This document shows positions 41,080 to 51,140 of a stretch of 64,000 nt of DNA, in pieces. The position numbers and the translations under genes were made by a program. The DNA is from an uncultured Mollicutes bacterium. Its GTDB lineage: Bacteria; Bacillota_I; Bacilli_A; RFN20; CAG-288. The stretch's first letter is position 1, and each line of letters starts with the position of its first letter. Under the pieces are notes generated by a model. It had not been told where the DNA came from, ran no database searches, and saw only the letters and a list, made by a program, of their open reading frames with translations. The stretch lies in NCBI GenBank assembly GCA_900539865.1, contig UQDS01000004.1, forward strand, positions 1-64,000, read 5' to 3'.

Positions 41080-42344
41080 TCAAGAACGATTATGGACGTT
41101 TGGGATGCCCTTATTATCAAGAGCGCTTGGAAAATGGTGTTTATGTTTATTTCATCCCGAGACACAGCAAATTGAAATCGGCTACAGTTTATATCAATAA
41201 AGGCACTTTACTTTCAGCTCCTGTTGTCAATTCGATGAAGATTCCACAAGGCGCAAGCTATTATTTGGCAAATTCTATCTTGAGCAAAGAGATCATTCAC
41301 GACTTTTCCAAGAAAGGTGTCATGTCAAAAGTAGATGTGGATTATTCTTATACTGCTTTTTCCTTGACCACTTTTGCTGAAAACAGCCTTTTTTCCTGTT
41401 TAGAGAAACTCATGGAACGCATTTCAACCCCTTGTGTGAGCGAAGAAGAAGTCAACGCCTTCCGCGAGAGTGATCAAAAGCGTATGGAAGAAGAAGCAAA
41501 CGATCCGATTTTGCTTTTGCAAAAGCGAGTTTTAGATGATCTTTATTTTGTTTCTCCCTTAGCCCATCCTGTTTATCCGAACGAAGAAGAAGCCAAAAAC
41601 TTACACGCTTCCACTTTGAGAAAATTCCAAGAGCTTTATTATGTTCCTCAGCGTGTTGTTTTGTTCATCTCTGTCGACGATGATCCTAGAGAGACAATTA
41701 AACTGGTGAAAAAACTTCGTTTCCCCAAGCCGCTTACGATCTTGGAAGAACCGAACAAGAAGGAAGAAGATTACACGAAAGTGAAAGAAGAATATGTGGT
41801 GATTGACAGTGAAGATAACAGCAGCTATTTAAGCTATGGTATCAAATTCGCCTGCCGTCACAACATCTTTGACGCCTATGGTGAAGCGATGTTCTTCATG
41901 TATGAAAATTTAACCAAGATTCTCTTTGAAAAAAATCACGATTTTATTTCCGGCATTGCAGATCTTAAGAGCGATCTTGTCTCTTGCAGATTTTTACAAG
42001 GCGGAGAAGATGCGACTATTTTACTCACATTCCGCACGGACACTCCAGAAGAAATCGTTCATTTCATGAGCAATTATCTCACGAAGGTTTCTAAGTACGC
42101 CAAGAGTAAATTGTACGACCAACTCAAAGAAGAATATTATGCGCAAGCGATGAAGACTCTTTCTTCTCCTCATCTTGTGGTAGACGCTTTTGCCCGCGCT
42201 TATCCTAATCATATATCTTACACATCGCTTGTGGCGCATACGATGCGTCTCTCTTCTTCTGTTTTCAAACATTTCTTAGAAGATATCCGTCAGTTTAGAC
42301 GCAGCGCTTGTTATTGCAAGAAACCTGAGGTGGATCATGTTTAA
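41076..42344 (+). CDS. M16-family peptidase homologue, YmfH-like, zinc motif lost
   Basis: 422 residues. The M16 fold is recognisable from ERLENGVYVYFIPRHSKLKSA (20-40) and the LHASTLRKFQELYYVPQRVVLFISV segment that follows the first domain. In active YmfH a HFLEH zinc motif follows shortly after the first strand; here that position reads YYLAN (62-66) within QGASYYLANSIL, so zinc binding is lost. Both members of this pair therefore look catalytically dead. AAGGAGG lies 5 bases before the ATG. Its last 8 bases overlap the pullulanase gene. Confidence 0.8.
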   Translation: MIKNDYGRLGCPYYQERLENGVYVYFIPRHSKLKSATVYINKGTLLSAPVVNSMKIPQGASYYLANSILSKEIIHDFSKKGVMSKVDVDYSYTAFSLTTFAENSLFSCLEKLMERISTPCVSEEEVNAFRESDQKRMEEEANDPILLLQKRVLDDLYFVSPLAHPVYPNEEEAKNLHASTLRKFQELYYVPQRVVLFISVDDDPRETIKLVKKLRFPKPLTILEEPNKKEEDYTKVKEEYVVIDSEDNSSYLSYGIKFACRHNIFDAYGEAMFFMYENLTKILFEKNHDFISGIADLKSDLVSCRFLQGGEDATILLTFRTDTPEEIVHFMSNYLTKVSKYAKSKLYDQLKEEYYAQAMKTLSSPHLVVDAFARAYPNHISYTSLVAHTMRLSSSVFKHFLEDIRQFRRSACYCKKPEVDHV

Positions 42345-44502
42345 GCTTATCTTATCCGCAGTGAGCAAAAGTCATAAAGTCATCGAGGTTTCTCTTCCGA
42401 AATCACTTTGTCCTCAAGTGATGAAACGCTTTTCCTTTTATGTGGATGGAAAAAAGGAATGCGCGCTTGTTCCTGCTTCAAAAAACGAATCTAACTCTTC
42501 TTTTATCTATACGTTAAATTTAAAAAATTTCCTTTTTGTTCCCGGTCATCGCTATGAATTGGTCACAGAACAAAATTATATGATTCCTGTCGATATTTCT
42601 TTTTTGGGATCGACAAAAGAATTTGATGAAAAATATCGTTATGATGGAAAACTCGGCGCTCTTTACACGCCAAAGCATACAACTTTTGCTGTTTTTTCAC
42701 CTTTTGCAACGCGCATTCTCTTGATTGTCAAAAGAAAAGATCGTCAGCACGAAGAGTGTATTGTCATGGATCACGATATGGAAAAAGGTATCTTCACTGC
42801 GAAGGTCAACGGAGATTTAGACGGCGCGAGATACTTCTATGAAGTGGAGATCTTTTCACAGTTTAGAAAAGTTGTCGACCCTTATGCGTTTAGCTTAGGA
42901 AGCAATTCTCGTTACGGCTATGTTATTTCCAAAGAAAAAGTTTTAAAAATCGACTCCCATGCGGACAAATTACCTCCTTTTGATGCGGTTGATAAGAGTA
43001 TCATTTATGAATGTTCTGTCCGCGACATGACCTCGTTGACGAATGTCAAAGACGCCGGCACTTATGACGCCTTGACAAAGAGTGGATTAAAGACAGAAAC
43101 CGGATTACCTATCGGTATGGATTACATTGCATCCTTAGGTGTCACACACGTGCAACTTTTACCGGTTCTCGATTTCCAAACAGTCAATGACGATGAACCG
43201 AAACAAAGTTATAACTGGGGTTATGATCCGATGTTTTACTTTGCACCGGAAGGAAGCTATGCCACGAAGCCTAATGACGCGTATAACCGTGTCATTAGCT
43301 TGAGAAAATTAGTCGCCGCTTTCCACGAAAAGGGAATTAGAGTCAATTTGGATGTCGTTTACAACCATGTTTTTTCCAACGTCGCTAACTCTTTGAATCT
43401 TTTGGTTCCAAATTATTACTATCGTTTGAATCCAGATGGAAGTTTAAGCAACGGATCTGGCTGTGGTAATGATTTAGAGTCTTGTCATTATATGGTGAGA
43501 AAACTCATCATCGATTCCATGGTACATTTCGTCGAGTTTTACGATGTCGATGGTTTCCGCTTTGATCTCATGGGTATTTTAGACATCGATACTGTCAACG
43601 CTGGATATGAGGCTTTATCGAAAATTAAGAGCAATATTATGTACTATGGAGAAGGATGGGATTTGTGGACAAACCTTCCTTTTGATAAAAAAGCAAATTA
43701 TTACAATTCTAATAAATTGCCTAATGTAGGATTCTTTAATGACCGTTTCCGCGACATCTCCAAAGGCAAAAGCAATTCTTCGGAATTATCCATCCGCGGT
43801 TATCTTTTGGGTGACATCAATTACATCGATGGATTCAAACATGTCATGTTAGGTTCTGCAACCCCTATTGCGTTCCCACCGATGTTATCTTCTTATAAAC
43901 AATCGGTGAATTATGTTGAGTGTCACGATAACCATACGCTTTATGACAAGATGAAAGTCGCTTGTCCTGGTGATAAGGAAGATGAATTGGATAACCGCAT
44001 CCGCATGTTGGATATCGCTATTCTCTTTGCCTGTGGCATCCCTTTCTTCCACAAAGGACAAGAGATTGGCCTTTCTAAAAAAGGTCATGGAAACACTTAT
44101 AATGAAGGGGATGAATTCAACGGGTTTGATTATTCTCTTTTAAGCATCAAACAAGATTTGTATCGCTTCTTTATCGATGCGATTGCATTGAAGAAAAAGT
44201 TTATGACTATGGCAGGTTCTTATTACGACGATTTACCCAACCATATGTCGTTTGAAAACTTGAACAACGGCGCTTTAAAAATCAATTACGATTTACCAAA
44301 ACACAACTTTACTATTATCTTCAACCCCTCAAAATCGACGATCATGTATGACTTTAATGAATACACAGATATGGTTTTTAACAACACCGGTTTGATTGAA
44401 GATTCGAACTTCTTTGTCCGCCTTGGCATCATCAACGCACTCTCTGTCAACGCATATGTTTCAGTAAAACCCGGTGTTGTCTCCACGGAGGAAGAAAAAT
44501 GA
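42337..44502 (+). CDS. pulA: Type I pullulanase (GH13)
   Basis: 721 residues, debranching alpha-1,6 bonds of glycogen or pullulan. N-terminal beta-sandwich and CBM48 (about 1-200), then the GH13 barrel: the pullulanase signature YNWGYDP about 291-297, nucleophile Asp in GFRFDLMG about 408, acid/base Glu in YYGEGWDL about 437, and HDNH about 530. There is no signal peptide, so it is cytoplasmic and probably works on stored glycogen made by glgCDA 9 kb away. GAGGTGG precedes the ATG; it overlaps ymfH by 8 and plsC by 4 bases. Confidence 0.94.
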   Translation: MFKLILSAVSKSHKVIEVSLPKSLCPQVMKRFSFYVDGKKECALVPASKNESNSSFIYTLNLKNFLFVPGHRYELVTEQNYMIPVDISFLGSTKEFDEKYRYDGKLGALYTPKHTTFAVFSPFATRILLIVKRKDRQHEECIVMDHDMEKGIFTAKVNGDLDGARYFYEVEIFSQFRKVVDPYAFSLGSNSRYGYVISKEKVLKIDSHADKLPPFDAVDKSIIYECSVRDMTSLTNVKDAGTYDALTKSGLKTETGLPIGMDYIASLGVTHVQLLPVLDFQTVNDDEPKQSYNWGYDPMFYFAPEGSYATKPNDAYNRVISLRKLVAAFHEKGIRVNLDVVYNHVFSNVANSLNLLVPNYYYRLNPDGSLSNGSGCGNDLESCHYMVRKLIIDSMVHFVEFYDVDGFRFDLMGILDIDTVNAGYEALSKIKSNIMYYGEGWDLWTNLPFDKKANYYNSNKLPNVGFFNDRFRDISKGKSNSSELSIRGYLLGDINYIDGFKHVMLGSATPIAFPPMLSSYKQSVNYVECHDNHTLYDKMKVACPGDKEDELDNRIRMLDIAILFACGIPFFHKGQEIGLSKKGHGNTYNEGDEFNGFDYSLLSIKQDLYRFFIDAIALKKKFMTMAGSYYDDLPNHMSFENLNNGALKINYDLPKHNFTIIFNPSKSTIMYDFNEYTDMVFNNTGLIEDSNFFVRLGIINALSVNAYVSVKPGVVSTEEEK

Positions 44503-45314
44503 GAAAATGGTTAGGAATCGCTTGTAGGGGTGCCGGTTTCTTTATCGGCGCTCACCATCACTGCCGCAAAGGGGTGAAACATCTGGAAAAAACAAACTTG
44601 TTTGATCGCATTCACTACATTCAAGGGAAGGCGAAAATCGCTTGTGACAAATATTTAAAGATTCAGTTTATCATCTCTGGAAGTGAGAATCTGATCGAAG
44701 GACAAAAACTTTATGTCGGAAATCACACTTCTTTGATCGACCCTGTTTTATTCATGGCAATCAACGATGATCCTGTGACAGTTGTCGCTAAGAAAGAAAT
44801 CAGTGCAACTCCCTTTTTTAAGACTTTTGCTTCTTATGTCGAGTGCCCTTTCGTCGACCGCTCGGATTTAAGAAGTGAAATTCGTGTCATTCGTAAACTC
44901 AATGATATGATTGAAACAAACCGCGGACTTTCTGTCTTGATTTATCCAGAAGGAACAAGAAGCAAAGAGACGGATTTCCCTCTTCTTCCCTTCCATCCGG
45001 GAACTTTTAAAGTTGCGACTCGTCAAGATTTACCGATTTGTCCTTTTGTCATGTATCTTCCCGAGCGTACGATCGATCCTCAATTCCATTACAAAGTCTA
45101 TCCGATTCAAGTCGCTTATTTAAAGCCGATGATGCCTGAAGAGTATCGCACCTTGACGAATCATGAAATTGCCGATCGCCTTCATGCTCGCATGGAAGTT
45201 GCTTTAAATGAGATGAAAGCCCGTGAAGAGATGTATGTGCAAAGATATAACGGGTACAGTAAAGAGAAAACAACAAAAGTCCTCACCTATAAAAAAGACT
45301 CTAGAACTTATTGA
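44499..45314 (+). CDS. plsC: 1-acyl-sn-glycerol-3-phosphate acyltransferase
   Basis: 271 residues, PlsC-type acyltransferase making phosphatidate, the substrate of CdsA. Catalytic HX4D block NHTSLIDPV (about 74-82), the FVDRSD block and the substrate-binding YPEGTRSK (about 149-156). A weakly hydrophobic N-terminus may insert in the membrane. GGAGG is 7 bases before the ATG, inside the pullulanase gene, and the ATGA junction couples the two. It closes the ftsK-ymfF-ymfH-pulA-plsC operon. Confidence 0.93.
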   Translation: MRKWLGIACRGAGFFIGAHHHCRKGVKHLEKTNLFDRIHYIQGKAKIACDKYLKIQFIISGSENLIEGQKLYVGNHTSLIDPVLFMAINDDPVTVVAKKEISATPFFKTFASYVECPFVDRSDLRSEIRVIRKLNDMIETNRGLSVLIYPEGTRSKETDFPLLPFHPGTFKVATRQDLPICPFVMYLPERTIDPQFHYKVYPIQVAYLKPMMPEEYRTLTNHEIADRLHARMEVALNEMKAREEMYVQRYNGYSKEKTTKVLTYKKDSRTY

Positions 45315-45317
45315 TAT

Positions 45318-45345
45318 AAGGGGTGTTAAAAACAACACCCTTTTT
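45318..45345 (+). terminator. Terminator of the ftsK-plsC operon
   Basis: gggtgtt / aacaccc stem extended by A-U pairs, followed by ttttt; 4 bases after plsC. Confidence 0.85.
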
Positions 45346-45431
45346 GCGTGCTTGTTTTGGAAGCAAGTGTAACAAGGTTTGAGAGAGAATTGTACTTTTT
45401 ATTCGGAAATTAACAATTTCTTTGTTATTTA

Positions 45432-45460
45432 TTGTAATAACGTTTATTCTAAACTATAAT
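45432..45460 (+). promoter_or_regulatory. Promoter of the JetABC-like operon
   Basis: TTGTAA (45432-45437), 17 bases, TATAAT (45455-45460). A GTTATT-N6-AATAAC inverted repeat (45424-45441) covers the -35, a possible operator. The remaining 45346-45494 stretch is AT-rich with nothing else seen. Confidence 0.6.
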
Positions 45461-45494
45461 TTTATATATATTAACGAAAAAGGAAATTGCTATT

Positions 45495-47000
45495 TTGAAT
45501 AGATTATTTGATAAAATTCCGGAAGAGCTGTTTTCCCCTCTTTCGCGAAAATATAAAGCTGTCTACGCCTTTGCTCTTCTCTCGCTTCATCACATGCTAC
45601 GCATCTATCACGAAGATATTAAAAGGTCGGATTATGCACAGTTTTTAAAATCACAGGGCCAAGAAATCATGGCTCTCTTTAATGTGGAAACAGACCGCTT
45701 AGACGACAAAGAAGAAAGCGAACAAGTCGAGATGACTTTCCAGGCAGACAATGAAAATGAATACGCTTTGCTGAATGAAAAGGTCAACTATGTCATCCGT
45801 AAACTTGCCAAGTGTGGATGGTATATCATTTCTCGTGATCCAAAGACCAATATCGAATATATCTACATCCCCGCTTTCTCGATTCAATTCATAAAGTTGC
45901 TCAACGAATTGACAAGTGACACTTCCGCTTATCTTCCTTTGGTACATCAGACTTACTCTGAATTGAAATTGGAAGATGAAAAAGAAGATGACTATATGTA
46001 TCGTTCGCTTCTTAACGCAAAGAACAACGCAGAATCTTTAGAGATGTCAGTCACCTTGCTTCGTCAACAGATCTGTGTCTTTGGTAATAAACTCACCCAA
46101 GTTTTAGATCCTAACGAAGCGTTGAAACAACATTTTGATGAATATCGTGTCGATATTGCCGACCGTTATTATCATCCGATGAAGACGTTCGACTCTTTGG
46201 GCTTATATGCACAACCGACCATTGCTATCTTAAATCGTTGGCTTCATTCCGAACGCATTCTTACTCTTTTAGTCAAGGAAGCAAAAAGCGAACCGATCAA
46301 CCGCGGAAAAGACGCAGCTACTTTGACAACGGAAGTGATCAAGCTCATCCAAGGAATTGTTGATACGTTCTCACATCTGTCAAGCAAATTTAACGAGATT
46401 GACCAAGCAAATGCAAACTACACCGAAGCGGTGCAGAAGAAAGTCAATTATTTATCTTCAACCGACAAGACGGTCAAAGGTAAAATTGACCGCGTCATTA
46501 TGGCGTTGGCGTTAGAAATTAAAAACAACCCCGCTTTGTCTTACGAGGAGCTTCCACTCTTAACAAAGACTAGTGAATCAGTGATGCTTTTCCGTCAGGG
46601 CTATTTAGATTCTTTCTCGATGACAATGCCGTTTAAGAGAGGTAAGGTAGAAGAAGTTTATGAACCTTTACCGCTAGACGATGCGCTGTTCCCGGATGAA
46701 CAAGCTTTGTTGATGAATGAAGTTTTACAAAGAGAAGTCGATCGTTTCTCCGATCGTGCTGTAGAAGACTTCATCAATCGCAACATGGGTGAAAATGACG
46801 AAATATTAACTGATCAAATCGATATTCCTGATACAGACAGCCTTGTTCTTACAATCTTTGCTATCCTTAAATCGATGTTGGGTGTTTTGCCCTTTAAAGC
46901 GGTAAAGATAGAAGACCGCGTGGAACACGGTGGCTATTATATGCCTTTGTACAAGCTGACCAGGAAGGGAGGAAAAAAGAATGTTTCAAGAAGAGTATGA
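45495..47000 (+). CDS. jetA: Wadjet JetA / MksF-like condensin subunit
   Basis: 501 residues, matching the Firmicutes JetA family (DUF5716 type) in its helical, kleisin-like layout: an N-terminal winged-helix region (RKYKAVYAFALLSLHHML), a central helical segment, and a basic C-terminal winged helix ending KGGKKNVSRRV. It should bridge the two heads of the JetC dimer. The start is a TTG with AAGGAAA about 10 bases upstream; no ATG is suitable. Its last 20 bases overlap jetB. Family assignment is from overall similarity and the jetB-jetC context. Confidence 0.82.
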   Translation: MNRLFDKIPEELFSPLSRKYKAVYAFALLSLHHMLRIYHEDIKRSDYAQFLKSQGQEIMALFNVETDRLDDKEESEQVEMTFQADNENEYALLNEKVNYVIRKLAKCGWYIISRDPKTNIEYIYIPAFSIQFIKLLNELTSDTSAYLPLVHQTYSELKLEDEKEDDYMYRSLLNAKNNAESLEMSVTLLRQQICVFGNKLTQVLDPNEALKQHFDEYRVDIADRYYHPMKTFDSLGLYAQPTIAILNRWLHSERILTLLVKEAKSEPINRGKDAATLTTEVIKLIQGIVDTFSHLSSKFNEIDQANANYTEAVQKKVNYLSSTDKTVKGKIDRVIMALALEIKNNPALSYEELPLLTKTSESVMLFRQGYLDSFSMTMPFKRGKVEEVYEPLPLDDALFPDEQALLMNEVLQREVDRFSDRAVEDFINRNMGENDEILTDQIDIPDTDSLVLTIFAILKSMLGVLPFKAVKIEDRVEHGGYYMPLYKLTRKGGKKNVSRRV

Positions 47001-47625
47001 GAAACTGACTCATGGCGACAAGGCCATGTTCTCTGAAACAGTCAACGACTTGCTCTATCAGTGCTTTATCGTGCGTAAGAGCTATGACCGAAAAACAAAG
47101 ATGTTCCGCATGGACCCGGGATATTTCTTTATTGAGCGTTACTATTCTCTCTTTGAAGAATATCTCTCCTACATGGATATGCAATTGAGTAAAAATGACG
47201 AAGACGGTGTTATTTTTGTCACCTCTGGTGCCGAAAGGAACCATCTCCGTTTTGATCCGACCACCACTTTGGTCGTTTATGCTCTCCGTTCTTACTATGA
47301 AGGTGCAATTGAAAAAGCGCCGCAAGAAACAGAAGTTTTGATGACAAGCGGTGCGATGAATTCCTTGGTGAGCGAAATGGGTCTCTCCAATCTTTCCAAG
47401 CGTCTCTCGCCGAGCACCATCGCTTCTGCGCTTCGTGTCTTGGACGGTTTTAACATTGTTTCTAAAGCAAACAACACCTATGGTGATCCTAGCTACTCCT
47501 TCTTCATCATGCCAACCATTCGTTATGTCATTTCCAGCGAAAAGCTCAATGCGCTTTATGCTTTGCTGACTAGACCGGAAGAAGAGAGCTCTTCTAGTTT
47601 ATTTGATCAGCAGAAAGGAGCTTAA
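46981..47625 (+). CDS. jetB: Wadjet JetB / MksE-like subunit (DUF4194)
   Basis: 214 residues, consisting of winged-helix domains as in MukE, MksE and JetB (DUF4194 family). Features include DPGYFFIERYYSLFEEYLSYMD early and SPSTIASALRVLDGFNIV, a typical wing-helix segment near 140. JetB binds the JetA kleisin and double-stranded DNA. GGAGG lies 7 bases before the ATG inside jetA. Three bases separate it from jetC. Cytoplasmic. Confidence 0.82.
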   Translation: MFQEEYEKLTHGDKAMFSETVNDLLYQCFIVRKSYDRKTKMFRMDPGYFFIERYYSLFEEYLSYMDMQLSKNDEDGVIFVTSGAERNHLRFDPTTTLVVYALRSYYEGAIEKAPQETEVLMTSGAMNSLVSEMGLSNLSKRLSPSTIASALRVLDGFNIVSKANNTYGDPSYSFFIMPTIRYVISSEKLNALYALLTRPEEESSSSLFDQQKGA

Positions 47626-47628
47626 GGT

Positions 47629-50600
47629 ATGAAATCAATCCAAAAACTCCGTTTGATCAACTGGCATTATTTTTGCAATACGACTACGGATATTAAGAAC
47701 ATCACCTTCCTCACCGGCCCAAACGGAACAGGTAAATCTACGATTATCGACGCCTTGCAAATCATTATCCTGGGTACTACAAGACCAGATAACTTCAACA
47801 AGGCGGCAAACGAAAAAGGCCGTTCCGGACGTAACCTCATCTCTTATCTTCGCGGTCAGACCGGCGTGAGAGATGACAACTCTGTCATCGTGTTGCGTGA
47901 GGGTACTTTTACCTCCTATATCGCCGTTGAAATTTACGATGATGTCAACGATAAAACTTTTACTATCGGTGCCACTTTTGACGTCGATGCTTCTGATAAA
48001 ATCGACAAGCATTATTTCTATTTAGATTCCCCGTTCCCGGAAAACAATTTCACCACGGCCGATGTGCAAAAAGGTGCGAAAGTTCATCCGATGAACTACA
48101 AAGAACTTTCCGGTTATGTAAGAGAAAATTACAAGGTAAATCACTTCCGTTTCTTCGACACGGATATTGAATATCAAGGCTTTATCCATGAAGCGTTTGG
48201 TAACCTTCCGGACAAGTATTTCATGCTTTTTAAAAAGGCAGTATCCTTTGCTCCGATCTCTAACATTTCTTCTTTCATCACCGAATACATCTGTGATGCC
48301 GATCTCAATGTCGATATTTCACCGATGCAGAAGAATATCGAACAATACAAGATTTTGGAAGAAGAAGCGAAGAATTTAAAGATAAAAGTTGAAGCCTTAA
48401 CACAGATTAAAAATATCTTTGAAGAGTACTCTACGGCGGTCAAGCGTGCGGACATGCTCAACTATGTCTCTGCTCGTGTCGGATACGAGGAAAACAAGAA
48501 AAAGTTAGATGGATTCAACGAGCGCTTGAAAAAGAGCAACGATCGCTTGATGATCATATCCGATAGCATCGATCGCTTTGATAAGCGTTTAGAAGAGCTC
48601 AATTCAGATTTGAACTCTTATAACGCAAAAGTGTTGCAGTCGGACAATTACTCTCTCACCGAGAAATTGATGATGAAGAAAGATGGCGTGATGCGCCAGA
48701 TCACTTCTATTCAAATGCAGGTGAACAATGTCACAACGGCATTGAGCGACTATGCAAAAGCTTACACTTCTGTCTGCTCTTCTTTTGTCGGTTATTATAA
48801 AGACTTTGACGCCTCTCGTTTCGGTGATCGTATCGCCGAGCCATTTGACGAATTGTTAGAGCTTTGTCAGACAGTTGTCTATGAAGCAAACGAAATTTTA
48901 AATGGTCTTTCTGAAAGCAATATCGATTTTGAAGCAATCAAGAATTTCCGCGCGGATATGGACGCGTTAAAGAACGCTGCATTTGATGTGAAATCCTTGC
49001 TGAACAACGAGTTTTATCAAGCTTCGCAAGAATTACAGACGTTACAAAACGACTTATCTGCTGTCAATCAAGGCAAGAAGCCTTTCGATAAGTTAGGCCC
49101 GGTTTATCTCACGATTAAAAACGCCTTAGAAACCGCCTTAAAAGCGCGTCATTCTGACTCCTATGTCAATGTCTTTTGCGATTTAGTCGATGTTAATGAT
49201 CCGGAGTGGACAATGGCGTTAGAAGCGGTTCTTTACGGACAAAAGTTCAACTTCTTTGTCAATCCTCAATATTATGAAGAAGCCAATAGAATCTTAAAAG
49301 AATTGGCTGCGAATTATCATTATTACCACGTTTCTTTAGTCGATACTGCAAGACTTCTTCAGGCTAACATCAAAGCGAACGATGACTCCATCGCTCATTT
49401 GATCGACACAAAGGACAAAGGGGCAAGAGTGTATGCCGACTATCTTTTAGGTCGCATTAAGAAGTGCTCTACCTTTGAAGAAGCCCGCAATTCTGGTTCT
49501 GGTCTTCTTTCTGACTGCACCGGTTATCGCGGTTTTGCAACTTGGTATCTGAATAAGGACAACGCGCGTGTCTTCTTCTTAGGAACACAGGTTTCTAACA
49601 ATGCCAAAGCGATTTCTTCCAATGACTACCAAAAGGTCAACAAGAAATATTCTTTGCTTTCTGAAGCTTTGAATAAGATTGCAAATCTACTCTCTTTACA
49701 AGTCATGTCAGAAGCAGAGTGTAACGGCTATGAAGGCGACATCAAGCGTTTGGAAAAAATCCCGGAATATCAGGCCGAGATTTTAGAAATCGAACAAGAG
49801 ATGAAATCTGTTTCTCGCGGCGATATGTCTTCTATCCAAAACAAGATTGAAGAGATTGAAAAAGCGATCCGTGAGATTCAAGAAGAAAGAAGCGCCTTAC
49901 TGACGGAGCGCGGTCAAATCAAAGCGGAAGTCAACCGTTTGAACTTAGAAGATATTCCTAACGCCCTTGCGAATATCAACGCCTCTAAGACCCAATTAGA
50001 TGAATTTGATCAAGACATGGTCAATGAATCTTATGAGCCTTTCTTCAGCAAGCTCTTGGATGAACAACATCTCACTTTGGCTCAAATTCGTGTGGAAGCT
50101 TATCGTGAATCGTTGCAAAACACCAACAAGATGAACAGCAGCAAGGCTTCTTTGTCTCGCTTGCGCAGCGATTATTGCAATAGATATCATCTCAATTACG
50201 ATACGCAAAATGGCAAATCGAACGCGGAATTTGAAAAGGAGTTAGACAATATTTCTAAAGTCATGCTCCCGGATTATGAAGAAAAGATCAAAAAGGCGCA
50301 CGAAGATTCCATCCGTGAGTTCAAAGATGACTTCATCTATAAACTCAGAACAGCGATTGAAACGGTTCGTCTCCAAATCGACGAATTGAACAAAGCGTTA
50401 GAAGATTCTCATTTCGGACGCGATTCTTATCAATTCAAGGTTTCTCCGAACAAAGATTATCAAGCTTACTATGATATGATCATGGATCCCTTGTTGTTGC
50501 GCGCCGGTGATGCAGAAAACCTTTTCATGGAAAAATATCGCGTCACAATGAATGATTTGTTCAACCTCATCTCCTCTTCTACTTCGGCAACAGGCGAACA

Positions 50601-51132
50601 AAGAGAACAGATCTTAAGAAACATTCAGACATTTACTACATATACAACTTACATTGTTTTCGACTTGTTGGTCACGCGTGGTATGAGTGATTCCAAGCAG
50701 ACAATTTCTTTAGGAAGATCTTTCACCTCTCAATCTGGCGGTGAAACACAGACTCCGTTCTACATCGCCATTCTCGCCTCCTTTGCTCAACTTTGCCGTG
50801 TCAACAACGCCAAAGATAACAACACGCTTCGCTTGGTTATCTTCGATGAAGCTTTCTCGAAGATGGACTCTGCCCGTATCATGAAATCTACAGACTTGTT
50901 GCGTCAATTCGGCTTGCAGGCAATTCTTTCTACACCGAGTGAAAAGTTAAGAGACCTTGTCTCCTATGTCGACTTGATCTTAGTCACGATCCACGACGAC
51001 AGAAGAAAGAGATCTTACTTGGATACTTATCAGGATAAGAAGAAAGCTCAACGCACCGATCAAACATTGGAAGTTTCTGAAGGGAATGAAGTGGTAGATT
51101 CTTCTCCTACGGATTTGGTGAAACAAGAATAA
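47629..51132 (+). CDS. jetC: Wadjet JetC / MksB-like SMC ATPase
   Basis: 1167 residues, an SMC-family ATPase. Walker A GPNGTGKST at 30-38, two long coiled coils (about 240-460 and 700-950) flanking a hinge around 500-680, ABC signature SGGETQTPF about 1036-1044 and Walker B LVIFDEAFSKMD about 1069-1080. In Wadjet it extrudes DNA loops so that JetD can cut small circles. Here the next gene is glgC: no JetD nuclease-type gene follows, and none is elsewhere in the window. AAGGAG precedes the ATG by 8 bases. A terminator follows. Confidence 0.9.
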   Translation: MKSIQKLRLINWHYFCNTTTDIKNITFLTGPNGTGKSTIIDALQIIILGTTRPDNFNKAANEKGRSGRNLISYLRGQTGVRDDNSVIVLREGTFTSYIAVEIYDDVNDKTFTIGATFDVDASDKIDKHYFYLDSPFPENNFTTADVQKGAKVHPMNYKELSGYVRENYKVNHFRFFDTDIEYQGFIHEAFGNLPDKYFMLFKKAVSFAPISNISSFITEYICDADLNVDISPMQKNIEQYKILEEEAKNLKIKVEALTQIKNIFEEYSTAVKRADMLNYVSARVGYEENKKKLDGFNERLKKSNDRLMIISDSIDRFDKRLEELNSDLNSYNAKVLQSDNYSLTEKLMMKKDGVMRQITSIQMQVNNVTTALSDYAKAYTSVCSSFVGYYKDFDASRFGDRIAEPFDELLELCQTVVYEANEILNGLSESNIDFEAIKNFRADMDALKNAAFDVKSLLNNEFYQASQELQTLQNDLSAVNQGKKPFDKLGPVYLTIKNALETALKARHSDSYVNVFCDLVDVNDPEWTMALEAVLYGQKFNFFVNPQYYEEANRILKELAANYHYYHVSLVDTARLLQANIKANDDSIAHLIDTKDKGARVYADYLLGRIKKCSTFEEARNSGSGLLSDCTGYRGFATWYLNKDNARVFFLGTQVSNNAKAISSNDYQKVNKKYSLLSEALNKIANLLSLQVMSEAECNGYEGDIKRLEKIPEYQAEILEIEQEMKSVSRGDMSSIQNKIEEIEKAIREIQEERSALLTERGQIKAEVNRLNLEDIPNALANINASKTQLDEFDQDMVNESYEPFFSKLLDEQHLTLAQIRVEAYRESLQNTNKMNSSKASLSRLRSDYCNRYHLNYDTQNGKSNAEFEKELDNISKVMLPDYEEKIKKAHEDSIREFKDDFIYKLRTAIETVRLQIDELNKALEDSHFGRDSYQFKVSPNKDYQAYYDMIMDPLLLRAGDAENLFMEKYRVTMNDLFNLISSSTSATGEQREQILRNIQTFTTYTTYIVFDLLVTRGMSDSKQTISLGRSFTSQSGGETQTPFYIAILASFAQLCRVNNAKDNNTLRLVIFDEAFSKMDSARIMKSTDLLRQFGLQAILSTPSEKLRDLVSYVDLILVTIHDDRRKRSYLDTYQDKKKAQRTDQTLEVSEGNEVVDSSPTDLVKQE

Positions 51133-51140
51133 AAAGACTA

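Noticed and set aside
45495..51132. Complete four-gene Wadjet system
   Set aside because: Only JetA-, JetB- and JetC-like genes are present; a terminator and glgC follow, so no JetD can be claimed.
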